NCBI RefSeq assembly: GCF_000016425.1
Contig: NC_009380.1
Location: 4,158,144-4,222,143, forward strand
Length of the DNA stretch: 64,000 bases
Source of the DNA: Salinispora tropica CNB-440
GTDB lineage: Bacteria; Actinomycetota; Actinomycetes; Mycobacteriales; Micromonosporaceae
Reading direction: 5' to 3'
Positions 1-10,677 of this stretch are shown here, piece by piece; within the stretch, counting starts at the first letter, position 1; each line of letters begins with the position of its first letter. Position numbers and translations under genes: made by a program. The notes under the pieces are model-generated. The model saw nothing but the letters and a program-made list of their open reading frames with translations. It searched no databases and had not been told where the DNA came from.

Positions 1-93
1 GCGACGCGCGTAGACGGTACCCTGCCAACCGTCAAGATCGCCGACCGGCGAAAACGAGTTCGCACCCACTGCGTCATCAGATGAACGGAAAGA

Positions 94-117
94 CCGCCCC
101 GGCGTCAACCAGGGCGG
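94..117 (-). terminator. hairpin downstream of atpD
   Basis: Six-base arms CCGCCC and GGGCGG are separated by a 12-base loop. Read on the minus strand the hairpin is followed by TCTTTCC, so it looks like a factor-independent terminator 48 bases after the atpD stop. If it works, the ATP synthase transcript ends or is attenuated here, before any atpC. Confidence 0.5.
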
Positions 118-164
118 CCCTTCGCGCTGCTCACGGGCCTGCGGCGGTAGCCACAGCGGGGCAC

Positions 165-1621
<1,457 letters not shown>

Positions 1622-1625
<4 letters not shown>

Positions 1626-2551
1626 ACTTCACTTCCCGACGCGGCCAGCGCGTTCGCGCCGCCGACGATCTCGCTGATCTCCTGGGTGATTCCGGCCTGG
1701 CGGGCCGAGTTCATCTCGCGCGTGTACTTCTCGATCATCTCTTCGGCGTTGTCGGTGGCGCTCTTCATCGCCCGCCGCCGCGACGCCGACTCACTCGCCG
1801 CCGACTCGACCAACGCCGCGTAGATCCGCGTATTGATGTACTTCGGCAGCAGCGCGTCGAGGAGCGCCTCCGCCTCCGGCTCGAATTCGTAGGCCGGCAG
1901 GATGCCCTCGGAGCGCGGCCGGTCCTCGATCTGCATCGGCCCGAGGATCTTCGGAACCGGAACCTGGGTCATCAGTGACTTGAACTCGGTGGAGACGATG
2001 TGCAGCTCGTCCACACCGAAGACCCCGTCCGGCCCCGGATCTCCGTCGCCGTCGTCCACGCCGGCCGTGAACGCCTTGATCAGCGTCTCACCCACCTCGC
2101 GGGCGTCGGCGAAGGTCGGCTGCTCCGAGAAGCCGGTCCAGCACGCCATCATCGGCCGGTTGCGGAACCGGTAGTACTGCACGCCCTTGCGACCGATGAC
2201 GTAGAGCGAAGGCTCCTTGCCGTCGGCGCGCAGCCGGGCGAGCAGCGACTCCGCCGTCTTGATGGCGTTGGAGCTGTAGCCGCCGGCCAGACCCCGGTCA
2301 CTGGTGACCAGCAGCACACCGGCCCGCCGCACTCGCTCCCGGGGAGTGAGTAGCGGGTGGTCGATCCGCGTGTTGGACGCCAGCGCCGTGAGCACCTCGG
2401 TGATGGCCCGCGAGTACGGCAGGGAGGCCGCCACCTGCTCCTGGGCCTTGGCGATCCGGCTCGTCGCGACGAGCTCCATCGCCTTGGTGATCTTCTTCAT
2501 CGACTTCGCCGCGCGGATGCGTTGGCGGAGTACGCGTACCTGGGCGGCCAT
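1622..2551 (-). CDS. atpG: ATP synthase F1 subunit gamma
   Basis: Central rotor shaft of F1, coupling c-ring rotation to conformational change in the beta subunits. The 309-aa protein begins with MAAQVRVLRQRIRAAKSMKKITKAM-type sequence, the family signature of the N-terminal coiled-coil helix, and ends with the conserved C-terminal helix carrying EMNSARQAGITQEISEIVGG. It follows atpA by 3 bases and overlaps atpD by 4. An acidic insert near residues 165-175 (DDGDGDPGPDG) is a loop variation of the sort seen in actinobacterial gamma subunits. Confidence 0.96.
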
Positions 2552-2554
2552 CGG

Positions 2555-4207
2555 TCAGCTTCCGGCCGGACGGTCGGTCGCGTCGTCGTGGAACCGGGTC
2601 ACCGTCTCCCGGTCCTCCTCACCGGCCAGCGGCTCGGCGGCCGGCTCGTTGATCCGCAGCTCGTCCTCCTTGCCCAGGAAGAGCTTCTTGAAGTCGCTGA
2701 TCGCCGCGTCCAGGGAGGCGATGACCTCGTCGCCCCAGGTGCCGCCGGCGATCTGCGCGAGGACTCCCTCGTGCTTGTGCCGCAGGTACTGGAGGAACTC
2801 GGACTCGAAGCGGCCGATCTCGCCGACCGGGATGTCATCCAGCTTGCCCTCGACACCAGCCCAGACCAAGACGACCTGATCCTGCACCGGGAAGGGCGTG
2901 TAGTTCGGCTGCTTGAGCAGCTCGACCAGGCGGGACCCCCGCTCCAGCTGGGCCCGGGAGGCCTTGTCCAGATCCGAGGCGAAGGCGGCGAACGCCTCCA
3001 GCTCCCGGTACTGGGCCAGGTTCAACCGCAGTGAGCCGGAAACCTTCTTCATCGGCTTCACCTGCGCGGAGCCGCCGACCCGGGAGACCGAGGTGCCGAC
3101 GTTGATCGCCGGCCGGACGCCCTGGTTGAACAGGTCGGTCTCCAGGAAGATCTGGCCGTCGGTGATGGAGATGACGTTGGTGGGGATGAACGCCGAGATG
3201 TCGTTCGCCTTGGTCTCGATGATCGGCAGACCGGTCATCGAGCCGCCACCCATCTCGTCGGAGAGCTTCGCGCAGCGCTCCAGCAGCCGGGAGTGCAGGT
3301 AGAAGACGTCACCCGGGTACGCCTCACGGCCCGGCGGGCGGCGCAGCAGCAGCGACACGGCCCGGTACGCCTCGGCCTGCTTGCTCAGGTCGTCGAAGAC
3401 GATGAGGACGTGCTTGCCGCCGTACATCCAGTGCTGCCCGATCGACGAGCCGGTGTACGGGGCGAGGTACTTGAAGCCGGCCGGGTCGGACGCCGGGGAG
3501 GCCACGATGGTGGTGTACTCCATCGCGCCCGCCTCCTCCAGCACGCCCTTGATCGAGGCGATCGTGGAGGCCTTCTGGCCGACGGCGACGTAGATGCAGC
3601 GGACCTGCTTCTTCGGGTCACCGGAGCGCCAGTTGTCCCGCTGGTTGAGGATGGTGTCCAGGGCGACGGTGGTCTTGCCGGTCTTCCGGTCACCAATGAT
3701 CAGCTGACGCTGGCCCCGACCGATCGGCGTCATCGCGTCGATGGCCTTGATGCCGGTCTGCAGCGGCTCGTCGACCGACTTCCGGGACATCACGTTCGGG
3801 GCCTGGAGCTCCAGCTCCCGGAAGCCCTCGTTCGGGATGTCGCCGAGGCCGTCGATCGGCTCGCCGAGCGCGTTGACCACGCGGCCGAGGAAGGCGTCGC
3901 CGACCGGAGCCGAGAGCACCCGGCCGGTGCGCTTGACGCGCTGCCCCTCCTCGATGCCGGCGAAGTCGCCGAGGACGACGACACCGATCTCCCGGACGTC
4001 GAGGTTCAGCGCCACACCGATCGTGCCGTCTTCGAACTCGAGCAGCTCGTTGGTCATGGTCGAGGGCAGGCCCTCGACGTGGGCGATGCCGTCGCCGGCG
4101 TCAGCGACGGTGCCGACCTCCTCGCGGGACACGTCGGCGCTGTAGGAGGAGACGTAGCGCTCCAGCGCGCCGCGGATCTCCTCCGTCGAGATGGTCAGCT
4201 CGGCCAT
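2555..4207 (-). CDS. atpA: ATP synthase F1 subunit alpha
   Basis: Non-catalytic nucleotide-binding subunit of the F1 head. It is 550 aa, slightly longer than the bacterial norm because of an acidic C-terminal tail ending in EEDRETVTRFHDDATDRPAGS-like sequence, as in many actinobacteria. The Walker A motif GDRKTGKT lies near residues 170-177 and the alpha signature (PAINVGTSVSRVGG) is present around residue 370. The ATG at 4207 is preceded on the minus strand by AAGCAGAGG, a plausible ribosome site. A 92-base gap separates it from atpH. Confidence 0.97.
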   Translation of the reverse strand: MAELTISTEEIRGALERYVSSYSADVSREEVGTVADAGDGIAHVEGLPSTMTNELLEFEDGTIGVALNLDVREIGVVVLGDFAGIEEGQRVKRTGRVLSAPVGDAFLGRVVNALGEPIDGLGDIPNEGFRELELQAPNVMSRKSVDEPLQTGIKAIDAMTPIGRGQRQLIIGDRKTGKTTVALDTILNQRDNWRSGDPKKQVRCIYVAVGQKASTIASIKGVLEEAGAMEYTTIVASPASDPAGFKYLAPYTGSSIGQHWMYGGKHVLIVFDDLSKQAEAYRAVSLLLRRPPGREAYPGDVFYLHSRLLERCAKLSDEMGGGSMTGLPIIETKANDISAFIPTNVISITDGQIFLETDLFNQGVRPAINVGTSVSRVGGSAQVKPMKKVSGSLRLNLAQYRELEAFAAFASDLDKASRAQLERGSRLVELLKQPNYTPFPVQDQVVLVWAGVEGKLDDIPVGEIGRFESEFLQYLRHKHEGVLAQIAGGTWGDEVIASLDAAISDFKKLFLGKEDELRINEPAAEPLAGEEDRETVTRFHDDATDRPAGS

Positions 4208-4299
4208 CCTCTGCTTCCTTAAGTATCAGGGGCCCGGGATACCTAGTACCGACCGGTCCGAATGACGTCTGGTCAGGGCGCTGGCGCGGCAGTTCCGGC

Positions 4300-5124
4300 T
4301 CAGCGCTTAGCGAGCGCGTTACGGGATTCGTTGAGACGACGCAGGACGGTACCGTCGTACAGGTCGGAACCAACCTGGACGCTGACACCACCGAGGACCT
4401 CGGGGTTGACCGACTGCTTGACGGTCACCTCGCGACCGTAGATGGCAGAGAGGCTGGCGACCAGGCGTCGCTCCTCCTCCGCACCCAACGGGGCCGCGAC
4501 GGTCACGTACGCCACCTGTCGGTCCCGCTGGTCGGCGGCGAGCTCGACCAACCGGGTGAGTGCCCCGACGAAGGAGCGTCCGCCGAACCCACCCAGCGCC
4601 ACCTCGACCAGCCGGACGGTGACCGGGCGGGCCTTGCCGGCGAGCAGCTCACCGGCGAGGGTGGCCCGCTGCGCGGCCGGGGCCGCCGGGTCCGACAGCA
4701 CGTTGGAGAGCGTCGACTGGCCGGCCACGACCTGACCGAAACGGAACAGTTCGTCCTCGACCTCGCCGAGGTCGCCCGCCTTGTCCGCAGCGGCCAGCAG
4801 CGCGGCCACACCGAGCCGCTCGGCGCCGTCGAGGAGTTCCGACGGGGCCGACCAACGATGTGAGACCAGGGTGGTCAGCAGGTCGAGCGCGTCCCCGCCG
4901 ACCTTCCCGCCGAGGATTCCGGCGAGCAGGTCCGCCCGGTCCGCACCGGAGCGAGCCGGGTCAACGAGGGCCCGACGTAGCCGTGGCTCACGCCGGAGCA
5001 GGTCGGCGACGGAGAGAAGATCTTCGGCGGTGGTGGCCACCGCCGAAGACTCCGCGCCCCGGACGTACTCGTCGAGGCGGTCGGCCGCGATCTTGTACGA
5101 CTCCCGGCTGGTGGCGGCCTGCAT
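4300..5124 (-). CDS. atpH: ATP synthase F1 subunit delta
   Basis: Delta (OSCP-like) subunit linking the top of the alpha3beta3 head to the peripheral b-subunit stalk. The protein is 274 aa, longer than the enteric form of about 180 aa but usual for Gram-positive actinobacteria. The C-terminal region, with the YGREVTVKQSVNPEVLGGVSVQVG-type segment, is the conserved delta signature. The start ATG shares one base with the atpF stop (TGATG), consistent with coupled translation. Confidence 0.95.
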   Translation of the reverse strand: MQAATSRESYKIAADRLDEYVRGAESSAVATTAEDLLSVADLLRREPRLRRALVDPARSGADRADLLAGILGGKVGGDALDLLTTLVSHRWSAPSELLDGAERLGVAALLAAADKAGDLGEVEDELFRFGQVVAGQSTLSNVLSDPAAPAAQRATLAGELLAGKARPVTVRLVEVALGGFGGRSFVGALTRLVELAADQRDRQVAYVTVAAPLGAEEERRLVASLSAIYGREVTVKQSVNPEVLGGVSVQVGSDLYDGTVLRRLNESRNALAKR

Positions 5125-5651
5125 CAGCGGGCCCCCGCGCTCTCGAGACCGTTCAGGAACCGGTCGACGGTGCCCGCACGGCGCGCCTCGTCGGCGAGGG
5201 ACTCACCAACGATCTTGCCGGCCAGGTCCACCGCGAGCGTGCCGACCTCGGTACGCAGCTCGCGCACGATCGTGGTCCGCTCGGCGACGAGCTGCTCCTT
5301 GCCCGCGGCGATGATCCGGTCGGACTCCTCCCGCGCCTTGGCGAGGATGTCCTGCCGGATGCCCTCCGCGTCGGCGCGGGCGTCGTCCCGGATCCGGGCC
5401 GCCTCGGTGCGCACCTCGGCCAGCTGGGCCCGGTACTGCTCGAGCAGCTGGTTGGCCTCGGCCTGAGCAGCCTCGGCGCGCTTGAGGCCGCCCTCGATCG
5501 CGTCCACCCGCGCCTGGTACATCGTCTCCATGCGTGGCATGACGAACTTCAGCAGCACGAAGACGAGTAGGGCGAAGGCGATGGTCCCGACGACGAGCTC
5601 TTGCCAGATCGGCAGGATCGGATTGTGCGAGCCTTCGGCGGCGAGAAACAT
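5124..5651 (-). CDS. atpF: ATP synthase Fo subunit b
   Basis: Peripheral stalk subunit, 175 aa from the ATG at 5651. One N-terminal membrane helix (around residues 14-38, LVVGTIAFALLVFVLLKFVM) is followed by a long charged coiled-coil rich in Ala, Glu and Arg. The open frame continues upstream, but only this start gives the correct family N-terminus. GGAGG-like sequence (CCGGAGGTCTGAC) lies just upstream. Unlike mycobacteria, b and delta are separate genes here. Confidence 0.95.
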   Translation of the reverse strand: MFLAAEGSHNPILPIWQELVVGTIAFALLVFVLLKFVMPRMETMYQARVDAIEGGLKRAEAAQAEANQLLEQYRAQLAEVRTEAARIRDDARADAEGIRQDILAKAREESDRIIAAGKEQLVAERTTIVRELRTEVGTLAVDLAGKIVGESLADEARRAGTVDRFLNGLESAGAR

Positions 5652-5682
5652 GTCAGACCTCCGGGTCGGGGAAGGGTACTCG

Positions 5683-5907
5683 TCAGCCGCCGATGGCGAA
5701 GGCGAGCACCAGGCCGAAGAGGGCGAGCGCCTCGACCAGAGCGAAGCCCAGGACCAGCCAGGTGCGGTTGAAGCCGGCGGACTCCGGCTGGCGGGCGCTG
5801 GCCTGGATGTAGGCCGCGAAGACCAGCGCGACACCGATACCGGGGCCGATGGCGGCGAGGCCATAGCCGACGGTGTTGATGCTGCCTTCGAGGGCGAGAA
5901 CGTCCAT
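5683..5907 (-). CDS. atpE: ATP synthase Fo subunit c
   Basis: Proteolipid forming the rotating c-ring. The 74-aa protein has two membrane helices joined by a polar loop (ARQPE). The proton-carrying carboxylate is Glu59 in ALVEALALFG. Glycine-rich packing residues GPGIGVA occur in helix 1. A strong ribosome site (AGGAGGAATACCCGCA on the minus strand) precedes the ATG, which suits the high stoichiometry needed for this subunit. Confidence 0.97.
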   Translation of the reverse strand: MDVLALEGSINTVGYGLAAIGPGIGVALVFAAYIQASARQPESAGFNRTWLVLGFALVEALALFGLVLAFAIGG

Positions 5908-6002
5908 TGCGGGTATTCCTCCTAGCTCACACGTGAGGGCTCACGCGTTCGGGGTTTGTACCAGAGAGCTTGGTCGGGCCGGGCAGCCCGCCGAGCGGGA
6001 TC

Positions 6003-6824
6003 TCAGTGCTCCTCGGCGAGCGAGGTGCCGACGTAGTTGGCGGACAGCGTGACGAAGACGTACGCCTGCAGCACGGCCACCAGCGCCTCGAAGAAGGCCA
6101 TCACGATCGCCATCGCGAAGGAGAAGACCGAGGTCACCTGAACGAAGAGGTTGTCCGCGGAGAGCATCACGAAGCCACCGACGGTGAAGACCAGCAGGAG
6201 CAGGTGCCCGGCGAACATGTTGGCGAAGAGCCGGAGGGCCAGGGTAACCGGCCGCACGACGAAGTTCTGCAGGAACTCGATCGGGATCAGCAGGAAGTGC
6301 ATCGGCCACGGCACGCCCGGCAGGATCAGGCTCATCTTGAGGTACTTGAGGAGACCGTGCTTGCGGATCCCGACCGCGAGGTAGAGCACGTAGGAGATCA
6401 CCGAGAGCACGATCGGGAAGGCGATGTGCGCGTTCGGCGAGATCTGCAGCCCGGGAACGATGCTGAAGATGTTGGTAACCAGAATAAAGCTGAAGAGCAC
6501 CGTGAAGTAGGGGGCGAACCGGATTCCGGCATTGCCCATCTGCTCCCGGACGATGTTGTCCCGAACCAACCCGTAGACCGACTCGGCCAGCCACTGCCCC
6601 TTGCTGGGGACCAGCTTCGGATTCCGGTAGGTGGCCATGTAGAAGACGATCACCAGCCCGACGGCCAGCCAGACCATGAGGGTGAACTTCGTGACCCACG
6701 GTCCAGCCACCGCTGGCGGGTAGAAGTCATTGACGCTGGGGGGCCAGGGAAGGTCCTGGGCGACGACCAGCTGTCCGCTCACCGTGTCATCCTCCACACT
6801 CGACAGACCGGCGCGTGCCGACAC
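6003..6824 (-). CDS. atpB: ATP synthase Fo subunit a
   Basis: Membrane stator subunit that forms the proton half-channels against the c-ring. It is 273 aa with several hydrophobic helices. The essential arginine is in LALRLFANMFAGH (about R198 from the first start). The GTG at 6824 abuts the TGA of the upstream atpI-like gene. A second GTG at 6782 (before SGQLVVAQ) would give 259 aa and cannot be excluded. Confidence 0.94.
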   Translation of the reverse strand: MSARAGLSSVEDDTVSGQLVVAQDLPWPPSVNDFYPPAVAGPWVTKFTLMVWLAVGLVIVFYMATYRNPKLVPSKGQWLAESVYGLVRDNIVREQMGNAGIRFAPYFTVLFSFILVTNIFSIVPGLQISPNAHIAFPIVLSVISYVLYLAVGIRKHGLLKYLKMSLILPGVPWPMHFLLIPIEFLQNFVVRPVTLALRLFANMFAGHLLLLVFTVGGFVMLSADNLFVQVTSVFSFAMAIVMAFFEALVAVLQAYVFVTLSANYVGTSLAEEH

Positions 6825-7046
6825 TCAGGCACCGAGCCTCTTCATGATCAGGTAGATCGCTGCGGCTGCGCCGAGCATCATGCCGACGGCGATCCCCACG
6901 CCGGCCGGCACGCCGAGGAAGCGCTCTGCCAACCAGCCAAGAAATCCCCAGACCAGGATGCCGGCGAGGAGGTAGCCAAGCACGGCACCCGCCACACCCT
7001 CCGACGAGTGCGCGTCGGACGGCTCGCGGTTTGGGTTGTCGGCCAT
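6825..7046 (-). CDS. AtpI/AtpZ-like small membrane protein
   Basis: A 73-aa protein with two membrane helices (about residues 19-41 and 46-67), immediately upstream of atpB. The glycine-rich second helix and the ending YLIMKRLGA resemble AtpZ/AtpI proteins, which assist c-ring or Fo assembly or Mg2+ uptake. The assignment rests on position, length and two-helix topology. No ribosome site is evident before the ATG; GATAATGT lies about 10 bases upstream, which could be a -10 element giving a very short leader. Confidence 0.75.
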   Translation of the reverse strand: MADNPNREPSDAHSSEGVAGAVLGYLLAGILVWGFLGWLAERFLGVPAGVGIAVGMMLGAAAAIYLIMKRLGA

Positions 7047-7234
7047 TACGACGCGTACATTATCAGCCGTAGCACGCAGGAGTGCGCGGCACCCCCCACA
7101 CTGCAGGGCGGCGTGCGGGCGGCGGCTGGCGCGTCAATCTGGGCCAGCCTACTCCTGTCCGACACGCCGCACAGGACATCAAAACGTCGGGTAAACGCCC
7201 GTCGTCCACCAGGGGCGTCCGGCCGCCGGCCGTC

Positions 7235-7723
7235 TCAGTTCTGTGACGACGAGTCGACTGTGGGTAACGGAACGCGGAGTGCCCAGGTCAGATGGGCGGC
7301 CGTCCAGACCACCACGGCAGCGATGATCGCCACCCCCATGTCCGGCAGTCCGGCCCAACCAGTCGCGGCGACCGCCGCCATCACCACACCCAACACGACA
7401 ATCTTCGTGGCGTAGGTGACCAGCCCAACCGACATGATCAACCGCGGGCTGACCGCGTCCGCCCAGGCCACCGAGAGACCGGAGACCAGGTAGCTCGCGA
7501 CCACGAGCGCGATCCCCGCCGCCACCGCGATGGCGGAGGTGGTGCCGCGGACGACCGCCGCGACCGGTACCGCGGCGACCGCGAAGAGGGCGCACGCGGC
7601 CAGGGGCAGCCGCAGGTACGGCAGCCGCGCGCGAATCGCGCCCGGCTCCCCCGCGCCCGGATCGGTCACCCGCAGCTGGTCGTCGTCCCGCCCCGGGGAG
7701 GTCGGCGTCGTCTCGGTGTTCAC
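7235..7723 (-). CDS. ATP synthase subunit I-like membrane protein
   Basis: A 162-aa protein with a charged N-terminal tail of about 35 residues and four predicted membrane helices. It lies 188 bases upstream of the atp operon on the same strand. Topology and place match the longer AtpI-type proteins found before atpB in actinobacteria, so a role in ATP synthase assembly is inferred from context. It has no catalytic motif. Confidence 0.65.
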   Translation of the reverse strand: MNTETTPTSPGRDDDQLRVTDPGAGEPGAIRARLPYLRLPLAACALFAVAAVPVAAVVRGTTSAIAVAAGIALVVASYLVSGLSVAWADAVSPRLIMSVGLVTYATKIVVLGVVMAAVAATGWAGLPDMGVAIIAAVVVWTAAHLTWALRVPLPTVDSSSQN

Positions 7724-7857
7724 AGCACCACAGTCTATTGGCCCCCGAGCCGGCAGCCGCGCGACGCCAGGTGACCGGTGCGACGGGGCACACGGCGAGC
7801 GCCTGCCGCCCCACCGGTACGCCGACGGGATCTCCCGCCCCGGGGAGCTCGGGGCCC

Positions 7858-9969
7858 CTAGTCCCCGATCCGGGTACGGGTGACGTCGAAGGCGGTTACC
7901 TCGCTCGGCGGGACGAAGTCCCGAGGGGGCTGGCCCCGTAGAGCGACGGACATCAGCTCCACCACCCCGTCGGCCATCCGCGCCTGGACCGCGTGCCCCA
8001 CAGCATCGCGTGGATTGTCCGGATTGGTAGCGATCGCTGCCACCGCGAGCTGTGGTGTGACGGCGACGATGGACTCCGTGCCGTACCCCTCCGAACTGCC
8101 GGTCTTGCCGGCGACCGGGCGTCCCAACCGGGAGCGCAGCTCCTGTGCGGTACCCCCCTCACAGCCTCGGTACATCGACTGATCCCCGACCGGACAGCGC
8201 GCGGCGTCCACCGCTGCCCGGGCCACGTCCCGGGCCACCACCTGCCGGCAGTCCGGCGCCCCGGCCGTGACCGTCCGACCGGCCGCGTCGGTAATCCGCA
8301 CCACCGGTAGCGGCGCACACCACCGCCCCTCGGCCGCGATGGTGGCGTACGCGTTCGCCAGGTCCAACGGAGTTGTCGCCGAGACACCCAGCGTGAACGG
8401 ACCCCACTCTCGGGCGCCGTGCCGGGCAAGCTGCTCGTCCCCGGGCGCCCGGAACACAATGCCCAGCCGCTCGGCCATCTCCACCACCCGATCCGCGCCG
8501 ACCCGCTCGGTCAACCAGGCGAAGTAGGTGTTGACCGACTTGCCGAACGCGCTCCACATGGTGTGCTCGCCATCCACCGACGAGCTGGCGTTGCGGGGGC
8601 ACCAGTTCCCGTCACAGCTCGCCTCACCGCTGACCGGGAAGCGGGTGACGATCCGATCGGGCGCGTCGAAGACGGTGTTCAGTGGCAGCCCGGCCTCCAC
8701 CGCGGCCAGAACGGTGAACAGCTTGAACGTGCTCCCGGCCTGGTAGCCCTGGATCGCGCCGCCGCCAGCGACCAACTGGTTGACCGTGTTCGGGCGGTTC
8801 TTCCACCCGTCCGGGTTCGCCTGCACACCGTAGTTACGGTTGACCGCCATGGCGAGCACCCGCCCCGTACCGGGCTGGACCACGGCGGTCGGCAGCGCGT
8901 ACCGGTGGTTTTCCGAGTAGATCTGCCGCACCTGCCCGATCGCGGCCTGCTGCACCGCCGGGTCCAGCGACGCCACAATCTCGTAGCCGCCTCGGCGCAG
9001 GGCGAGCTGCCGCTCGTCCACCGTCGATCCGAACGCCTCCTGAGAGTTCCACCAACGGGTGAACCAGTCGCAGAAGAAGGCCCAGTCGTTCTGCTCCGCC
9101 GGCACCGCCGCGCAGTCGTTCGGCGTCTCGGTGGGGCGCAGCCGGAGCGGTTCAGCCGCCGCCCGGGTCGCGTCGTCCGCGGCAAGCTGACCACTCTCGA
9201 CCATCTGGTCCAGTACGTACGCCCGGCGTTGCAACGCGGCGTCGGCGTCCCCGTTGAGCGGATCGTCGGTGTGCGGAGACTGGACCAGCCCGGCGAGCAA
9301 CGCCGCCTCGGCCAGGGTCAGGTTCGCCGGCGACTTGGTGAAGTAGCGCTTACTCGCGGCCGCCACCCCGTACGCCCCGGCACCGAAGTACGCGATGTTG
9401 AGGTAGCGGGCGAGGATCTCGTCCTTGCTCAGCTCCCGCTCCAGGGCCAACGCATACCGCACCTCCTGCACCTTGCGCGCGGAGGTGACCTCGGTGGCGG
9501 CCTTGCGCTGCGCTTCGGTCAGGCGCGGGTCGCTGGCCAGCACGTTGCGGACGTACTGCATGGTCAAGGTGGACGCCCCCTGCCGGACCGCACCGTCGCG
9601 CTGATTGGCGGTGAACGCCCGGACCACGCCGCGTAGGTCCACCCCACGGTGCTGGTAGAAGCGGGCGTCCTCGGCGGCGAGTATCGCCTGACGCATCACC
9701 GGCGCCACCTCGTGCAGCGGCACGTCCACCCGGTCCTCCTGGTAGAAGGAGGTGATCAACGTACTGCCGTCGTTGGCATACAGGTTGGACCGCTGGGGGG
9801 TCGGCGGCGTCCGCAGGGTGTTCGGCAGCTCCGTGTAGGGCGCGGCGAGCGCCGAGAGGCCGACTCCGTACACCAGGGCGGCGGGCAGAGCCGCCACCGC
9901 GAGCCCGAGGCCAGCCAGGAGGCCGGCGAGCAGGACGGTCATGAGCTTGTTCAGGTGTGCCCGGGTCAT
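7858..9969 (-). CDS. class A penicillin-binding protein (transglycosylase/transpeptidase)
   Basis: Bifunctional peptidoglycan synthase anchored in the membrane, 703 aa. One N-terminal helix (residues 9-45) is followed by a GT51 glycosyltransferase domain (about 65-250) with EDARFYQHRGVD and QGASTLTMQYVRN. The transpeptidase domain (about 335-650) has the serine motif STFK, the SVN motif and KTGSSEGYG. Cysteines occur in the transpeptidase region (CDGNWCP, DC, RCP, GC), which is common in secreted actinobacterial PBPs and suggests disulfides. The ATG start follows AGGGGAGAGCTG-like sequence on the minus strand. Confidence 0.93.
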   Translation of the reverse strand: MTRAHLNKLMTVLLAGLLAGLGLAVAALPAALVYGVGLSALAAPYTELPNTLRTPPTPQRSNLYANDGSTLITSFYQEDRVDVPLHEVAPVMRQAILAAEDARFYQHRGVDLRGVVRAFTANQRDGAVRQGASTLTMQYVRNVLASDPRLTEAQRKAATEVTSARKVQEVRYALALERELSKDEILARYLNIAYFGAGAYGVAAASKRYFTKSPANLTLAEAALLAGLVQSPHTDDPLNGDADAALQRRAYVLDQMVESGQLAADDATRAAAEPLRLRPTETPNDCAAVPAEQNDWAFFCDWFTRWWNSQEAFGSTVDERQLALRRGGYEIVASLDPAVQQAAIGQVRQIYSENHRYALPTAVVQPGTGRVLAMAVNRNYGVQANPDGWKNRPNTVNQLVAGGGAIQGYQAGSTFKLFTVLAAVEAGLPLNTVFDAPDRIVTRFPVSGEASCDGNWCPRNASSSVDGEHTMWSAFGKSVNTYFAWLTERVGADRVVEMAERLGIVFRAPGDEQLARHGAREWGPFTLGVSATTPLDLANAYATIAAEGRWCAPLPVVRITDAAGRTVTAGAPDCRQVVARDVARAAVDAARCPVGDQSMYRGCEGGTAQELRSRLGRPVAGKTGSSEGYGTESIVAVTPQLAVAAIATNPDNPRDAVGHAVQARMADGVVELMSVALRGQPPRDFVPPSEVTAFDVTRTRIGD

Positions 9970-10062
9970 CAGCTCTCCCCGCAGGAGCCGGCAGGACCCG
10001 TTAAGAATGACCTGAATGCACCTCTTGTCCGCCTTGTTCCGCTGGTGGTTAACCCGGGTGGG

Positions 10063-10677
10063 TTACGGCAACAGCGCCGCCGCCAGCGGACGCACCGTCT
10101 CCTCGACCTCGTCCGCGACCCGGCCGAAGCACTGGTCGCCCCGCCCCCACGGGTCGTCGAGGTCATCCGCGGCCAGCGGCCCAGCCCCCGCCCGAACGGC
10201 GTCGACCGCCTCGACCAGCGCCACGCCGCGCGCGTACACGGCGGCGGGGGTCACCCCGGCCGCCGGCAGACCAGCCAGGTCCACCGCGGGCAGCAAGCGG
10301 CCGAACTCACCCAGCACAAAGGTGCGGGAGCCCGCGTCCGGACGTAACACCGACACGAACTCCTGCTGATCGGCGGTCGCGGTAAGCACCAGGTCAGCGG
10401 CGTCGATATACTCCGAACGCAGCTTGCGGGCCGCGAAGCCCTCCGTGTCACCGCCCCGCCCGGTCACCTGTCGGGCCGCCGGCGGGTTCATCTCCTCACC
10501 GGCGTGCCAGCCGCCGGTGCCGGCGCTGTGACTGTGCAGCAGATCATCGACGAGCCCCGGTGCGGCGTCACCGCGCCGCGCCAGCCGCTCCCGGGCAGCC
10601 AAGACCAGCAGTCGCTCAGCCATCGGAGAGCGACAGATATTGCCCATACAGACGTGGAGAACGGTAAACGGCGGCAC
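10063..10677 (-). CDS. low-molecular-weight protein-tyrosine phosphatase
   Basis: A 204-aa protein with the P-loop C10-MGNIC-R16 followed by SPMAE at its N-terminus, the CX5R signature of the low-molecular-weight PTP family. A DDPWGRGD segment near residue 175 supplies the general-acid aspartate. Members dephosphorylate tyrosine on proteins or arsenate-like substrates; the substrate here is unknown. Its ATG directly follows the stop of the TsaC-like gene, so the two are probably cotranscribed. Confidence 0.9.
   Translation of the reverse strand: MPPFTVLHVCMGNICRSPMAERLLVLAARERLARRGDAAPGLVDDLLHSHSAGTGGWHAGEEMNPPAARQVTGRGGDTEGFAARKLRSEYIDAADLVLTATADQQEFVSVLRPDAGSRTFVLGEFGRLLPAVDLAGLPAAGVTPAAVYARGVALVEAVDAVRAGAGPLAADDLDDPWGRGDQCFGRVADEVEETVRPLAAALLP

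Noticed and set aside
1..77. Minus-strand frame open to the window edge (ATG at 77 or GTG at 69)
   Set aside because: Too short, no ribosome site, two competing frames and no resemblance to the epsilon subunit; cannot be called without more sequence.
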